Below are positions 18,235-27,663 of a stretch of DNA of 64,000 nt, piece by piece (position 1 is the first letter of the stretch; every line of letters begins with the position of its first letter). Source of the stretch: Gammaproteobacteria bacterium (lineage in GTDB: Bacteria; Pseudomonadota; Gammaproteobacteria; Steroidobacterales; Steroidobacteraceae); NCBI GenBank assembly GCA_016874235.1, contig VGUJ01000007.1, positions 26,417 to 90,416 on the forward strand, in the 5' to 3' direction. Under the pieces are notes generated by a model that worked only from the letters and a program-made list of their open reading frames with translations, was not told the DNA's origin and made no database searches. Position numbers and translations under genes: made by a program.

Positions 18235-18803
18235 TCACGATACTGGTCGGCATGCTGCTTTTCTTTGGAGTGCACTCAGTCTCGATTGTTGCGCCCGGCT
18301 GGCGTGACGGCGTGGCGAGTCGAATCGGAGACATCCGTTGGAAGCTTGTCTACTCGGTGGTGTCGCTACTCGGGTTCTTCCTGATGGTCACCGGCTACGC
18401 GGCCCTGCGGCTCGAACCGCATATCGTCTACCTGCCGCCCGTCGGCTTGCGACATGTCGCCGCGCTGTTGATGCTCCCGGTGTTTCCTCTGCTCCTGGGT
18501 GCCTATCTGCCTGGGCGTCTGCAGCGCATGGCGAAGCATCCGATGCTCGTCGCAGTCAAGTTCTGGGCGCTCTCGCATCTGCTCGCCAACGGCATGTTGG
18601 CCGACGTACTGCTCTTCGGCGGGTTCTTAGTCTGGGCAGTTGCTGATCGGATCTCACTCAAGCGCCGAACGGAGCGCCCGAGGCCGATGGCGCCCTCGAG
18701 TGCGATCAACGATGTCATCGCGGTACTCGGCGGCCTCGCGCTCTATGCCGCATTCATCATGGGTTGGCACCAGCGTCTCTTTGGCGTGGCGCCTTTCGGT
18801 TGA
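18231..18803 (+). CDS. NnrU family membrane protein
   Basis: The 190-aa product has five to six transmembrane segments and NnrU family features: an early FFGVHSVSIVAPGWRD segment, RWKLVYSVVSLLGFFLMV, a central AKHPMLVAVKFWALSHLLANG block and a C-terminal membrane helix. NnrU-like proteins are linked to nitric-oxide metabolism in some bacteria and to carotenoid isomerisation in plant relatives (Z-ISO). No denitrification genes are nearby, so its role here is open. It is translationally coupled to the MFS gene. Confidence 0.85.
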   Translation: MITILVGMLLFFGVHSVSIVAPGWRDGVASRIGDIRWKLVYSVVSLLGFFLMVTGYAALRLEPHIVYLPPVGLRHVAALLMLPVFPLLLGAYLPGRLQRMAKHPMLVAVKFWALSHLLANGMLADVLLFGGFLVWAVADRISLKRRTERPRPMAPSSAINDVIAVLGGLALYAAFIMGWHQRLFGVAPFG

Positions 18804-18812
18804 GGAGGCCTT

Positions 18813-19292
18813 ATGTCGAATGTGCATGATTTTTCAGCGCGGGCGATCGACGGATTGGATCGTTCGTTGACCGAATACAAAGGAAAAGTGCTGTTGATCG
18901 TCAACGTGGCGAGCAAGTGCGGTTTCACCCCGCAGTACACGGGTCTTGAGGCCTTGCAGCGCAAATATGCCGATCGCGGTTTCGCGGTACTCGGATTCCC
19001 GTGTGATCAATTTGGTCATCAAGAGCCGGGCAACGAAGACGAAATCCGAAATTTCTGCTCGCTCAACTACGATGTGACCTTCCCAATGTTCGCGAAGATT
19101 GAGGTCAATGGAGCGGGCGCACATCCGCTTTACGAGCATCTGAAATCCTCGGCCAAGGGTGTCCTCGGAACCGAAGGTATCAAATGGAACTTCACGAAAT
19201 TCTTGATCGATCGTGAGGGTCATGTCGTGCGTCGCTATGCGCCGACCGACAAACCTGAGAGCCTCGCAGCTGACATCGAAGCATTGCTGTGA
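18813..19292 (+). CDS. Glutathione peroxidase family protein
   Basis: The 159-aa thioredoxin-fold peroxidase has the catalytic cysteine in NVASKCGFTPQYTGL (about residue 36), the block VLGFPCDQFGHQEPG and the Trp-Asn pair KWNFTKFLID. The cysteine replaces the selenocysteine of animal enzymes, as is usual in bacteria. It would reduce organic peroxides with thioredoxin or glutathione. An AGGAGG ribosome site lies just upstream. It overlaps the start of gamma-glutamyltransferase by 4 bp, pairing two genes linked to thiol metabolism. Confidence 0.95.
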   Translation: MSNVHDFSARAIDGLDRSLTEYKGKVLLIVNVASKCGFTPQYTGLEALQRKYADRGFAVLGFPCDQFGHQEPGNEDEIRNFCSLNYDVTFPMFAKIEVNGAGAHPLYEHLKSSAKGVLGTEGIKWNFTKFLIDREGHVVRRYAPTDKPESLAADIEALL

Positions 19293-21088
19293 AATCGTTG
19301 GTCGGATCGAGCGGTACGATGCGTATCGCCTTCGTGAGCGCGATGACGCTGATCGGCGTTGCCGGCTGCGCGGGGGGAGCGGGGTACGGCAACGCGGTCG
19401 CCACCGCGCCGAGTGCGACGGCGACATCAGTTATCGAGGCCAAACCCAATCTCACTTGGCGCTCAGGCGGTATGGTCGCAGCGGCTAATCCGCTCGCGGT
19501 CGAGGCGGGCGTCGAGATTCTGAAAGCGGGCGGCTCAGCCGTCGACGCGGCGATTGCGGTTCAGGCAGTGCTCGGCCTTGTTGAGCCCCAGTCCTCAGGG
19601 ATCGGAGGCGGGGCATTTTTGGTGTACTACGATGTCACGACGGGTGACGTCATCACCTACGACGGCCGTGAAGTGGCGCCGCGTGGCGCGACCCCCGATA
19701 TGTTTTTGATGGCCGACGGGAAGCCGATGACTTCTCTGGCAGCCATTCGCTCGGGGCGATCCATCGGTGTGCCGGGCGCCGTCGCCATGCTCGAGATGGC
19801 GCACCGCGAGCACGGAAGATTGCCTTGGGCGAGGGCGTGGCAACGCGCGGCGCAGATTGCGGAAGAGGGCTTCGCGGTATCGCCGCGTCTCAATGAAATG
19901 ATTACGACGGCGGTGGCTCGCGAGGGATTTCCCGCCGAGGCTGCGGCCTACCTCACGACGGATGGTCGTACACCGCTGCCGGTGGGTAGCACGCTCGTCA
20001 ACCGAAAATATGCGGACTCCGTCCGACGGATCGCGCGCGACGGTGCGCACGCCTTCCGCGAGGGGCCGCTCGCGGACGAGATCGTCGCGGTCGCACGGCG
20101 CGAGCCCGTTCCGGGAACGTTGTCCCATGAAGATCTTCGTGCCTATCGACCGAATCGTCTCGAACCCGTGTGCGATACGTACCGCGTGTACGTCGTCTGT
20201 GGAATGCGACCACCATCATCCGGTGGTATCGCCATCCTCTCCGTACTCGGGACGCTCGAGAACTTCGAGATGTCCTCGATGGGGCCGAAGACGGTCGCCG
20301 GTTGGCATCATTTCATTGAAGCACAACGTCTCGCCTACGCCGACCGCGACACCTATGTCGCCGATGATCGGTACACCTCGGTGCCGCTTGCGGGGCTCAT
20401 CGACAAAACGTATTTAAGTTCGCGTGCTGTCCTCATTTCTTCGGTGCGAGCGATGACGAGCGTGCAGCCCGGCAATCCACCCGGGTCCACGCCGCGTGGT
20501 CGCGATGCGACAGGGATGGGAACGGGTACGAGTCATTTTGTCATCGTCGATACGCGCGGCAATGTGGTGTCGATGACGACGACGGTCGAAGGGCTGTTCG
20601 GTTCACAGCGTATGGCCGGCGGATTCTTCCTCAACAATCAACTCACCGATTTCAGTTTTCGCCCGGTGGATGACGCCGGAGCGCCGATCGCCAATGCGGT
20701 CGCGCCGGGAAAGAAGCCGCGTTCTTCGATGTCACCAACGATCGTGTTTCGCGACGGGCGTTTCGAGCTCGCCGTCGGTTCGCCGGGAGGCAATGCGATC
20801 ATCGCCTACGTCAGCAAGGCGCTCGTCGGGATGCTCGATTGGAATCTCTCGCCGCAGCAAGCCGTGGATCTGCCGAACATGATCGCGCGCGGCGCGCTCG
20901 TCGCCGAAGTCTCGCGAGCCGACCCCGAGTTGCTCGAGCAGCTTGCTGCCCTGGGGCACGCGTTCAGAAACAATCGAGGCGCGGGTGAGGGTTCGGGCTT
21001 GCATGCCGTGCGCGTGACGTCCGATGGACAGCTGGTGGGGGCTGCAGATCCGCGACGCGAGGGTCGCGCAGTCTCGGTATCGCCCTGA
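19289..21088 (+). CDS. ggt: Gamma-glutamyltransferase (lipoprotein)
   Basis: This 599-aa Ntn-hydrolase cleaves or transfers the gamma-glutamyl group of glutathione. The N-terminal half shows MVAAANPLAVEAGVEILKAG and GIGGGAFLVYYD. The self-cleavage site falls in MGTGTSHFVIVD, where a Thr becomes the new N-terminus of the small subunit. The C-terminal half has the oxyanion region KPRSSMSPTIV and GSPGGNAII. A lipobox-like GVAGC at residue ~27 suggests membrane anchoring. The GTG at 19289 overlaps the upstream stop (GTGA); an ATG at 19319 would give a shorter, more standard lipoprotein signal. Confidence 0.92.
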   Translation: MKSLVGSSGTMRIAFVSAMTLIGVAGCAGGAGYGNAVATAPSATATSVIEAKPNLTWRSGGMVAAANPLAVEAGVEILKAGGSAVDAAIAVQAVLGLVEPQSSGIGGGAFLVYYDVTTGDVITYDGREVAPRGATPDMFLMADGKPMTSLAAIRSGRSIGVPGAVAMLEMAHREHGRLPWARAWQRAAQIAEEGFAVSPRLNEMITTAVAREGFPAEAAAYLTTDGRTPLPVGSTLVNRKYADSVRRIARDGAHAFREGPLADEIVAVARREPVPGTLSHEDLRAYRPNRLEPVCDTYRVYVVCGMRPPSSGGIAILSVLGTLENFEMSSMGPKTVAGWHHFIEAQRLAYADRDTYVADDRYTSVPLAGLIDKTYLSSRAVLISSVRAMTSVQPGNPPGSTPRGRDATGMGTGTSHFVIVDTRGNVVSMTTTVEGLFGSQRMAGGFFLNNQLTDFSFRPVDDAGAPIANAVAPGKKPRSSMSPTIVFRDGRFELAVGSPGGNAIIAYVSKALVGMLDWNLSPQQAVDLPNMIARGALVAEVSRADPELLEQLAALGHAFRNNRGAGEGSGLHAVRVTSDGQLVGAADPRREGRAVSVSP

Positions 21089-21095
21089 GGCGGAT

Positions 21096-21137
21096 TTCGT
21101 GAAGCCGACTTCGTGAAGTCGACGTCGTGAGGCTGAC
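21096..21137. repeat. Three tandem 14-bp degenerate repeats
   Basis: TTCGTGAAGCCGAC, TTCGTGAAGTCGAC and GTCGTGAGGCTGAC lie head to tail just after the ggt stop. Copies 1 and 2 differ at one base; copy 3 has diverged further. The stretch lies between the convergent ends of ggt and an SDR gene. Confidence 0.7.
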
Positions 21138-21157
21138 GTCGGCGCGCGAGGATGCCT

Positions 21158-21979
21158 CTAGCTTGCTAAGTCGGCGTCCGTCAGCACCGATCGCTTGCGG
21201 AACAACGACATCAAGAAACGACGTCCTGCTTTGGCGCCGGTGAGCCACGCCACGCGCGCTCCGGCTTTTTGAGGTTGTAGCACGCGGTCAGCAAGCCAAG
21301 GTGTTACGGTTTCGACGCGGTCGGCCAGAATGTTGTAGATGCGTCGAGTGCGCTCGATTTCTTTGGCGCTATTGCTGCCCATGTCGCGCTTGACGAGGTC
21401 CGTGATCACGATGCCGGGGCTCAAGTAGCAGATCTTTACGGGGCCGTCGCCGGTTTCCGATACGAGTGCCTTGTTGAAATAGGTGAGAGCGAACTTGCTT
21501 GCGCCGTACAAGCCCATACCCGGCGTGACCATGCCGTTCGAGCCAAAACCTTCCATGTTGTAGATCGTGCCGCCGCCTTGGGTGCGCATCCCGGATAGCG
21601 CGACCTTCGTAGCGAGCATCATGCCGAGCAAATTGATTTCCTGAACGCTGTTGATGTCGTGTTCGTGCATCTCGCCGGCGCGCTGACGCGGATGGGAGAT
21701 ACCGGCGTTATTGATCCAGATGTCGACACGACCCAAAGCGGCTACCGCTGCGTCCCAAAGACCTTGTAAATCCTCTCCTTTCGCAACATCGCAGGGCGCG
21801 CCGACCACGCGAGCGCCGCCCGTGGCGCTTGAGGAGAGCTCGGCGATCGCAGCCTCGACGGCCTGCGCTGTCCGGCCACTGACCACGACGTTATGACCGC
21901 GTTTGAGGATCTCTGCGGCGAGACCTTTACCGATGCCGCGTGTGCTGCCGGTGACGACGACGTTGAGTCTGGCGCTCAT
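21158..21979 (-). CDS. Short-chain dehydrogenase resembling chlorophyll b reductase (NYC1/NOL)
   Basis: This 273-aa NAD(P)-dependent Rossmann enzyme has TGSTRGIGKGLA (cofactor binding), a CDV motif, DIWINNAG, the catalytic region SNGMVTPGMGLYGASKFAL (Tyr-x3-Lys) and YLSPGIVITDL. The combination DIWINNAG / TPxxxxYGASK / LSPGxVxTDL recalls the plant chlorophyll b reductases NYC1 and NOL, although similar SDRs occur in non-phototrophs. It is divergent from a paralogous SDR starting at 22155; the C-terminal halves of the two align well (VTPWLADRVL against TTPWIVERIL). Confidence 0.85.
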   Translation of the reverse strand: MSARLNVVVTGSTRGIGKGLAAEILKRGHNVVVSGRTAQAVEAAIAELSSSATGGARVVGAPCDVAKGEDLQGLWDAAVAALGRVDIWINNAGISHPRQRAGEMHEHDINSVQEINLLGMMLATKVALSGMRTQGGGTIYNMEGFGSNGMVTPGMGLYGASKFALTYFNKALVSETGDGPVKICYLSPGIVITDLVKRDMGSNSAKEIERTRRIYNILADRVETVTPWLADRVLQPQKAGARVAWLTGAKAGRRFLMSLFRKRSVLTDADLAS

Positions 21980-22154
21980 GAATCACCCCCTAGTCCCCGG
22001 AATCCTAGGCGATGGGTGGCCGACGTGGCGGTTTCGCCGTGCAGTGGCCCCTTGTGCGTCCGACTGTTGGACATGTCCCGGGCGTTGCGCGCGCCGCAGT
22101 GGGGCGTCGGTATGCTTTCGGTCAGTGATGCCGCAGCCGGAAGGGGGTCTCGCT

Positions 22155-22991
22155 TTGGCCACTCAGACAATCATCATCACGGGCAGCACCCAAGGCTTGG
22201 GATTGGGTTACGCCCGCGAGTTTCTTCGCCGAGGACATCAGGTCATCGTGACCGGGCGCGACTCGGTACGCGTTCAGTCTGCGATCGCCCGACTCGCTGC
22301 GGAGTGTCCCGGATCGGAGGCGCGCATCGCGGGAACGGCCTGCGACGTCTCTCAACTCTCGAGCGTGCAAGCGCTGTGGGATTTTGCCGTGTCACGCTTC
22401 GGGCGCATCGACATCTGGCTCAACAACGCCGGCTTCGCGCGTACCGGCGCTCAATTCGCCGACAATACCGTTGGCGAGATCGAATCGATGGTGCGTTCAA
22501 ACGTGATCGGCTCGATCAATGCTGCGCAAGTGGCGATTGCCGGATTTAAACGTCAGGGCGGCGGCACGCTTTATCTGACCCTCGGCGGGGGTGGTGCAAC
22601 GGGTCGAGTCGTACCCGGTATGACGGTTTATTCGACGACGAAGCGCGCGGTGAAGTATCTCGCCAACTGTCTCGTGAAGGAGCGCAAGGACGAGCGAGAC
22701 GAGTCGATCCTCATCGGTACGATCAGCCCAGGTATCAACATCACCGAGGGCATGATTCGCGAAATGCGAGCGCTGCCTTCCGAGCGGCGTGCCAAGGCGC
22801 TCAAGCAGCTCAGCTTCATCGGTGAGCATGTCGAGACGACGACGCCATGGATCGTTGAGCGCATCCTTGCCGACAAAAAGCAGGGTCATGACATCACTTG
22901 GCTGACGACGGGTCGGATGGCCGGGCGTGCGCTCTCTATGCTCTTCGGCTCGCGACGCGATGTTCTCTCACGTTATTCATTCGAGGCTTGA
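22155..22991 (+). CDS. Short-chain dehydrogenase, paralogue of the divergent neighbour
   Basis: About 278 aa. It shares its architecture with the SDR at 21158: TGSTQGLGLGYAREFLRRG, CDVSQLSS, DIWLNNAG, a VVPGMTVYSTTKRAVKYL catalytic Tyr-Lys pair and SPGINITEGM. The best start is TTG at 22155, eight bases after AAGGGGG; an ATG at 22128 would add nine residues, and longer in-frame extension overlaps the divergent gene. It is followed 6 bp later by a beta-propeller protein gene, so the two form an operon. The substrate is unknown. Confidence 0.83.
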   Translation: MATQTIIITGSTQGLGLGYAREFLRRGHQVIVTGRDSVRVQSAIARLAAECPGSEARIAGTACDVSQLSSVQALWDFAVSRFGRIDIWLNNAGFARTGAQFADNTVGEIESMVRSNVIGSINAAQVAIAGFKRQGGGTLYLTLGGGGATGRVVPGMTVYSTTKRAVKYLANCLVKERKDERDESILIGTISPGINITEGMIREMRALPSERRAKALKQLSFIGEHVETTTPWIVERILADKKQGHDITWLTTGRMAGRALSMLFGSRRDVLSRYSFEA

Positions 22992-22997
22992 TGACTC

Positions 22998-23945
22998 ATG
23001 AGTTCCACACTTAAGCCGTTTGCGAAGGGTGATCTTTTCGTCGGTGCAACGCAGCTGAACAATCCCGACGATGATCACGCCGGACGCGGACGTATTCTGC
23101 AGTTCGACGCTCAACTCGCGCCAAAGGGCGAGCTCTGGTTGGACGAGACTACGCATCTTGTTGGAGGCTTGAAGTTCGACTCGAAAGGTGTGCTCTGGGC
23201 CTTCGACAGCCACTCGTTCGTCGTCCTCAACATTCACCGTGACGGCCGCGTCGTGCGGCGTCCGGAGTTTGGTACCCGTGCGTTCTCTCATGTGAATTTC
23301 GCTGCGGACGGCACGCTGCTGATGGGCGAGCATGTGGTCGGCGGATCCATCAGGCCCGAAGTGCAAGCGCGCATGAAGACCCGTTTGCCGTTCATGCCGG
23401 GCACGACTCGCTTTGGAGATGGCCATGTATTCAGGTTTACGACGGACGGCAAGCTCGTCAAAGAATATGGGACCGAGACTCACGGCGGCATGGGTGGTTT
23501 TCTCGGCGTCACCATGTCGGCGTTGTCGCACGATCAAAAAACGCTTGTGTACACCTCGGAGACGGGGACTCGCCTCATGCGATACGACCTGGTCAACGAT
23601 CGGCAATTGCCCGATCTGCAGGCCATCCTGCCGCCGTTCCCGCCGGGACCCCCGCCAATGTTTTTCGGAATGGCGTTCGGCGCGGACGGGACGCTTTATG
23701 CGCTGCGGGGTGGGTCGATCCACCTCATCGATGCGGCGGGCGTCACGACTCGACAGATCCCGCTCGAGGGCTTCGGCTGGGCCATGATCGAGATGGCGGC
23801 CGACGGTCGACATGTTTTTGTCAGCAATTTCTTCACCGGTGATGTGGCGAAGATCGATCTTCAGTCGGGCACCAAGGTGGGTGGCATCGCGACGCAAGCG
23901 CCGAAAGCCGTCGCCGGAATTGCGGAGTACTCAGGCGAGGGTTGA
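22998..23945 (+). CDS. Beta-propeller protein, SMP-30/gluconolactonase-like
   Basis: The 315-aa product shows repeated propeller-blade signatures of the form DxxGxLWxxD (FDSKGVLWAFD, FAADGTLLMGEH, FGADGTLYALRG, MAADGRHVFVSN). It has no signal peptide, so it is probably cytoplasmic. SMP-30/YncE-like propellers act as lactonases or as binding proteins; the exact activity cannot be read from the sequence. It follows the SDR gene by 6 bp and may act on the same metabolite, for example hydrolysing a lactone produced by the dehydrogenase. Confidence 0.7.
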   Translation: MSSTLKPFAKGDLFVGATQLNNPDDDHAGRGRILQFDAQLAPKGELWLDETTHLVGGLKFDSKGVLWAFDSHSFVVLNIHRDGRVVRRPEFGTRAFSHVNFAADGTLLMGEHVVGGSIRPEVQARMKTRLPFMPGTTRFGDGHVFRFTTDGKLVKEYGTETHGGMGGFLGVTMSALSHDQKTLVYTSETGTRLMRYDLVNDRQLPDLQAILPPFPPGPPPMFFGMAFGADGTLYALRGGSIHLIDAAGVTTRQIPLEGFGWAMIEMAADGRHVFVSNFFTGDVAKIDLQSGTKVGGIATQAPKAVAGIAEYSGEG

Positions 23946-23979
23946 GCGAGCGCCGGGCGCTGATCGCGTCAGGTAAGCG

Positions 23980-25200
23980 TCATTCGTAACGCAGAGCTTC
24001 GATCGGATCGAGTTTTGCGGCCTTGGAGGCCGGCGCAATCCCGAACACGACTCCGACGAGCGCAGAGAAGCCTGCCGCTGCGATCATGACCCAAATCGGG
24101 ACGTGCGCGGGTGGGAAGTTCGGAATCAATGCCGCAATTCCCATGCCCGCGAGCAACCCCAGTACGATGCCAATCAGGCCGCCAAGCAGCGATAGCAGCG
24201 CAGCTTCGAGCAGGAACTGCACGAGGATGTCACGACGGGTCGCACCCAAGGCTTTCAAGATGCCGATCTCTCGGGTCCGCTCGGTCACTGACACGAGCAT
24301 GATATTCATGATGCCAATGCCGCCCACGAGCAAGGAAATGCCGACGATCCCAGCAAGCACCGCCGTCGCGGTGGCGGTGATACGGTTGAATTGTTTGACG
24401 AAGGAATCGGCTGCCTTGATCTCGAAGTCGTCGGGCTTGCCGGGTTCGATGCCGCGAGAGGCGCGAACAGTACGCATGGCGCGCTCCCTCACCTGATTGA
24501 CCTCGGCGAGATTCGTGACCGTGAACGACACTTCCATGAAGGTGCGTTCGAAGGTACCGGTCAGCGAGCGGGCTACGCTGAAGGGAATGAACACCCGATT
24601 GTCTTGGCTGAAGCCAAAAATTTCACCACGCTTCTCGAGTAGCCCCACCACTCGGAACCACTCGCGACCGATGAGAATGAACTCACCCACCGGATCGCGC
24701 GGCATGCGTAGCTCGTCACGCACCTCGGTACCGATGACCACCACGCGACGGCTGTTTCGTTCATCGCTCGCCGTGATGAATCGACCGAACGAGGTATCGA
24801 CGCCGAGCACGTCTTGAGCTTCTTCTGTCGCACCGAGTACCTGCGGGGTCACGCTACGGCCGCGATACAGCGTGGCACCGAGCGGCGCACTGATGATGGG
24901 CGCAACGCGCTCGATGCCCGACACCTTGAAACGCAGGGCATCGACGTCCTCGAATGACAAGCGGTTGATTTGCCCGCTACGGAAGTTTTCTTGCTCGTTC
25001 TTGGCTTCGAGCGTGAGCGTGTTGCTGCCGAGGTCCGAAAACTGACTGCTGATCGAGTCCGAAAAGCCTTGCAAAACAGACACGACGGCGATGACCGCCA
25101 TGGTACCGATGAGGATGCCGAGCGTCGTCAGGAAGCTGCGCAGGCGATGCGCATTAAGGCTCGCGAGGGCGGCTTGAAAGGCTTCTGCGAGGATGTTCAT
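23980..25200 (-). CDS. MacB-type ABC transporter permease
   Basis: The 406-aa product has one N-terminal transmembrane helix (residues ~20-43), a large periplasmic domain (~45-280) and three C-terminal helices (~285-395), the FtsX/MacB fold. AHRLRSFLTTLGILIGTMAVIAVVSV at the start and REIGILKALGATRRDIL between helices 2 and 3 are family hallmarks. Unlike E. coli MacB, the ATPase is a separate protein encoded 11 bp upstream. It probably exports peptides, lipids or small molecules together with the adaptor in the same operon. Confidence 0.92.
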   Translation of the reverse strand: MNILAEAFQAALASLNAHRLRSFLTTLGILIGTMAVIAVVSVLQGFSDSISSQFSDLGSNTLTLEAKNEQENFRSGQINRLSFEDVDALRFKVSGIERVAPIISAPLGATLYRGRSVTPQVLGATEEAQDVLGVDTSFGRFITASDERNSRRVVVIGTEVRDELRMPRDPVGEFILIGREWFRVVGLLEKRGEIFGFSQDNRVFIPFSVARSLTGTFERTFMEVSFTVTNLAEVNQVRERAMRTVRASRGIEPGKPDDFEIKAADSFVKQFNRITATATAVLAGIVGISLLVGGIGIMNIMLVSVTERTREIGILKALGATRRDILVQFLLEAALLSLLGGLIGIVLGLLAGMGIAALIPNFPPAHVPIWVMIAAAGFSALVGVVFGIAPASKAAKLDPIEALRYE

Positions 25201-25211
25201 CTCAGAAAACC

Positions 25212-25901
25212 TTAGGCGGCGCGAGCCGGATTTTGATAATCCTCGACGATACGTCCGTCGAAGACTCGAATGGTACGCCGACAGTGCGCAGCGATATCGG
25301 GCTCGTGCGTGACGACGACAACCGTCTGTCCCTGCGCATGCAAGGCATCGAATAGGGACATGATTTCCGCCGAGGTGCGAGAGTCGAGGTTTCCGGTCGG
25401 TTCATCGGCCAGCAGGATCGACGGCTCGCCGACGAGTGCGCGAGCGACGGCCACACGTTGTCTTTGTCCACCTGACAACTGATTCGGTCTGTGGTCGAGA
25501 CGATCACCGAGTCCCACTTTGCGCAGCGCGTCAACCGCCCGCTCTCGGCGCTCTGCAGGGGGCATGCGTCGATACACGAGCGGCTGCATCACGTTTTGCA
25601 GCGCCGTCTGACGCGGTAGAAGATGAAAACTTTGGAATACGAAACCGATCTCGCGATTGCGAGCGGACGCAAGCTCTTCTTCGCTCAACGACGAGGTATC
25701 TCGGCCGTTCAGGATGTACTTACCTTCGCTCGCACTATCGAGGCATCCGATGATGTTCATCAGCGTCGATTTCCCAGAACCCGACGGGCCGATGAGCGCG
25801 ACATACTCATTACGCCCGACGTGAAGATCGACGCCCGCCAGCGCGAGGACCTCCTCGTCGCCGAGCACGTAGCGCTTGACGATGCCCTGAAGCTCGATCA
25901 T
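25212..25901 (-). CDS. ABC transporter ATP-binding protein (MacB/LolD type)
   Basis: The 229-aa ATPase has Walker [10 protein letters not shown], signature [15 protein letters not shown], Walker [13 protein letters not shown] and the H-loop VVTHEPDIA. The order and short length are those of LolD/MacB-type ATPases. Its ATG overlaps the adaptor stop by 4 bp, and it precedes the permease by 11 bp. Confidence 0.95.
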   Translation of the reverse strand: MIELQGIVKRYVLGDEEVLALAGVDLHVGRNEYVALIGPSGSGKSTLMNIIGCLDSASEGKYILNGRDTSSLSEEELASARNREIGFVFQSFHLLPRQTALQNVMQPLVYRRMPPAERRERAVDALRKVGLGDRLDHRPNQLSGGQRQRVAVARALVGEPSILLADEPTGNLDSRTSAEIMSLFDALHAQGQTVVVVTHEPDIAAHCRRTIRVFDGRIVEDYQNPARAA

Positions 25902-27130
25902 TCCGCGGCGTCCTCACTCTCGATGTCGTTCGGACCTCGAGCACCCGCTTCTCGCTGCGTGACGCGCTGGCCTTCCTGCAGTCGACGCATGATCTTGCTT
26001 GGGCCGACGATGATCTGGGTACCTTCGGTAATTCCGGACTCGATGGAATCCCATCGGTCGTCGGAGAGGCCGGTCACGATCGGCGTCTTGCGGGCGACGC
26101 CGCCGTCGCTACGCCAGACATAGCGTTTCACGACGTTTTTCTCAGGCGTCTCAGTGACGACGGCCTCTACAGGCACCGCGAGTTGACGCGACCCATCACC
26201 GAGATAAATGAGGGCGCGGGCGCTCATGCCTGACCGAAGCAGGAGATCTTGAGGTGCCTCGATGGCGAGGGTGACCTTGTACGATCTTCCCTGACCGTCG
26301 ACGGTCGGAGTGAGCGCGATTTTTTCGACCTTGCTCGGTAGTGCGGTATCGGGATAGGCCGCGGAGAACACATCCGCGCGTTGTCCCAGCGTGATCTTTG
26401 CGACATCCGCCTCGTCGACCTTGACCTCAGCCGTGATCGCCGACACGTCGGCGATTTTCATGAGCTGCGCTCCAGCGAGTGAGGCCGTCGAGGGAATGGC
26501 CACTTCGCCCACTTTGATCGGTAGCGAGACGATACGCCCGGCGATCGGCGCACGGATTTCGGTTTTCGCTCGCTGCTCTTTCGCATCGCCGAGCACCGCA
26601 GTCGCACGTCGTAAGGCTTCTTCCGAGCTGCGTAGATCCGCTTCGGCAACAATAAATTGATTGCGGTCCTCGTCCAGGCGATTCTTATCGATGAGATTGG
26701 AGGCTGCGAGTTTCTGACTGCGCTCGTATTGTTGTTTACGTAAAGCAACGACGGCGCGTTGTCGATCGATGCTGATCCGATTCTGTCGAACGCTGGCTTC
26801 TTCGCGTGCGATGACGTTGTTGTAGGTTTCGGGATCGAGTCGCAACAGCAACTGACCTTGCGTCACGTTGGCGCCTTCTTCGACCAAGATGATCGCTACG
26901 CGCGCCGTGACCTCGGCGGTCAGGTTGACCTCGGTTCGGTAAGCGAGTGTGCCAGAGGCCAAGATGCTCGGTCTGACGTCCTGTTGGCCGGCGGTGGCCA
27001 GGTCGACGGGGGTCGCGCCTGCACCCGAGAATTGTCGATAGAGCTGCCAGACGACGATGACGAGGACGAGGGCGCCGCCCACGAGCCATCGCTTATCGAG
27101 TTTTAAGTTTTTGAAGACGTTGATGTTCAT
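25898..27130 (-). CDS. MacA-like periplasmic adaptor (HlyD/RND-MFP family)
   Basis: This 410-aa membrane-fusion protein has an N-terminal signal anchor (residues ~17-33, [15 protein letters not shown]), a lipoyl half-motif ([17 protein letters not shown]), a central coiled coil (about 95-180), the matching second lipoyl half ([18 protein letters not shown]) and beta-barrel domains. It would bridge the permease to an outer-membrane TolC-type channel; none is encoded here. It heads the three-gene export operon, divergent from a small lipoprotein gene. Confidence 0.92.
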   Translation of the reverse strand: MNINVFKNLKLDKRWLVGGALVLVIVVWQLYRQFSGAGATPVDLATAGQQDVRPSILASGTLAYRTEVNLTAEVTARVAIILVEEGANVTQGQLLLRLDPETYNNVIAREEASVRQNRISIDRQRAVVALRKQQYERSQKLAASNLIDKNRLDEDRNQFIVAEADLRSSEEALRRATAVLGDAKEQRAKTEIRAPIAGRIVSLPIKVGEVAIPSTASLAGAQLMKIADVSAITAEVKVDEADVAKITLGQRADVFSAAYPDTALPSKVEKIALTPTVDGQGRSYKVTLAIEAPQDLLLRSGMSARALIYLGDGSRQLAVPVEAVVTETPEKNVVKRYVWRSDGGVARKTPIVTGLSDDRWDSIESGITEGTQIIVGPSKIMRRLQEGQRVTQREAGARGPNDIESEDAAE

Positions 27131-27255
27131 ATTCGGGCTCGGTTTGCAGGTGTTATATTTACCTACAACAGTAAAACAGTGTCAAGGTGAGGAGGCGCAT
27201 TGTGCCTGAAGGGCAGGTCGGTACACTCGGTCCGGACTCTAAAGAGGGCAAAGTC

Positions 27256-27663
27256 ATGAAAAGGTTCGTTTTTGTGGGGGTTGCAATGGCGCTGTTGTCC
27301 GCCTGCGGAACGGGGCCGTCGAGGCGTGATGAGCTGGACCTCAAGTACGTCGATTACGCGGGTGAGCCGGTCGATCAAATCCGCTCGATGAAGGGTATCG
27401 ATGGGTGGACCCCGGTATCCCGCAACCAACTGGTGATTTGGACGGGCCACAACGAGGCTTGGCTGATCAAGGTTTGGGACGGATGCATGAACTTGAGTTT
27501 CGCCAATGCCATTCAGGTCACCCAAACGGGCCGCACCATTACGCGGTTTGACAAGGTACTGGTGGAAAACGAGTCCTGTCCCATCCTAGAAATGCGTCCG
27601 GTCGACGTCGCGCGCATGAAGGCTGATCGAAAAGCGGCCCGCGATACGGCGGTCAAACCCTGA
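27256..27663 (+). CDS. Small lipoprotein, possibly DUF6491 family
   Basis: The 135-aa product has a lipoprotein signal (MKRFVFVGVAMALLSAC, lipobox LLSAC at residue 17). The mature domain has a WTGHNEAWLIKVWDGC stretch and a second cysteine in NESCPILEMRPV, suggesting a disulfide. It resembles the gammaproteobacterial lipoproteins I know as DUF6491; the assignment is from memory and the function is unknown. The ATG at 27256 is preceded by AAAGAGGGC; the longer upstream frame is not used because it would bury the signal. It overlaps the next gene by one base. Confidence 0.75.
   Translation: MKRFVFVGVAMALLSACGTGPSRRDELDLKYVDYAGEPVDQIRSMKGIDGWTPVSRNQLVIWTGHNEAWLIKVWDGCMNLSFANAIQVTQTGRTITRFDKVLVENESCPILEMRPVDVARMKADRKAARDTAVKP

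Noticed and set aside
22977..23897. 306-codon minus-strand frame over the beta-propeller gene
   Set aside because: The plus-strand frame has propeller repeats and a ribosome-spaced start; the minus frame has none.
27131..27255. AT-rich stretch between macA-like and lipoprotein genes as an operator
   Set aside because: Partial symmetry only; no recognisable regulator motif.
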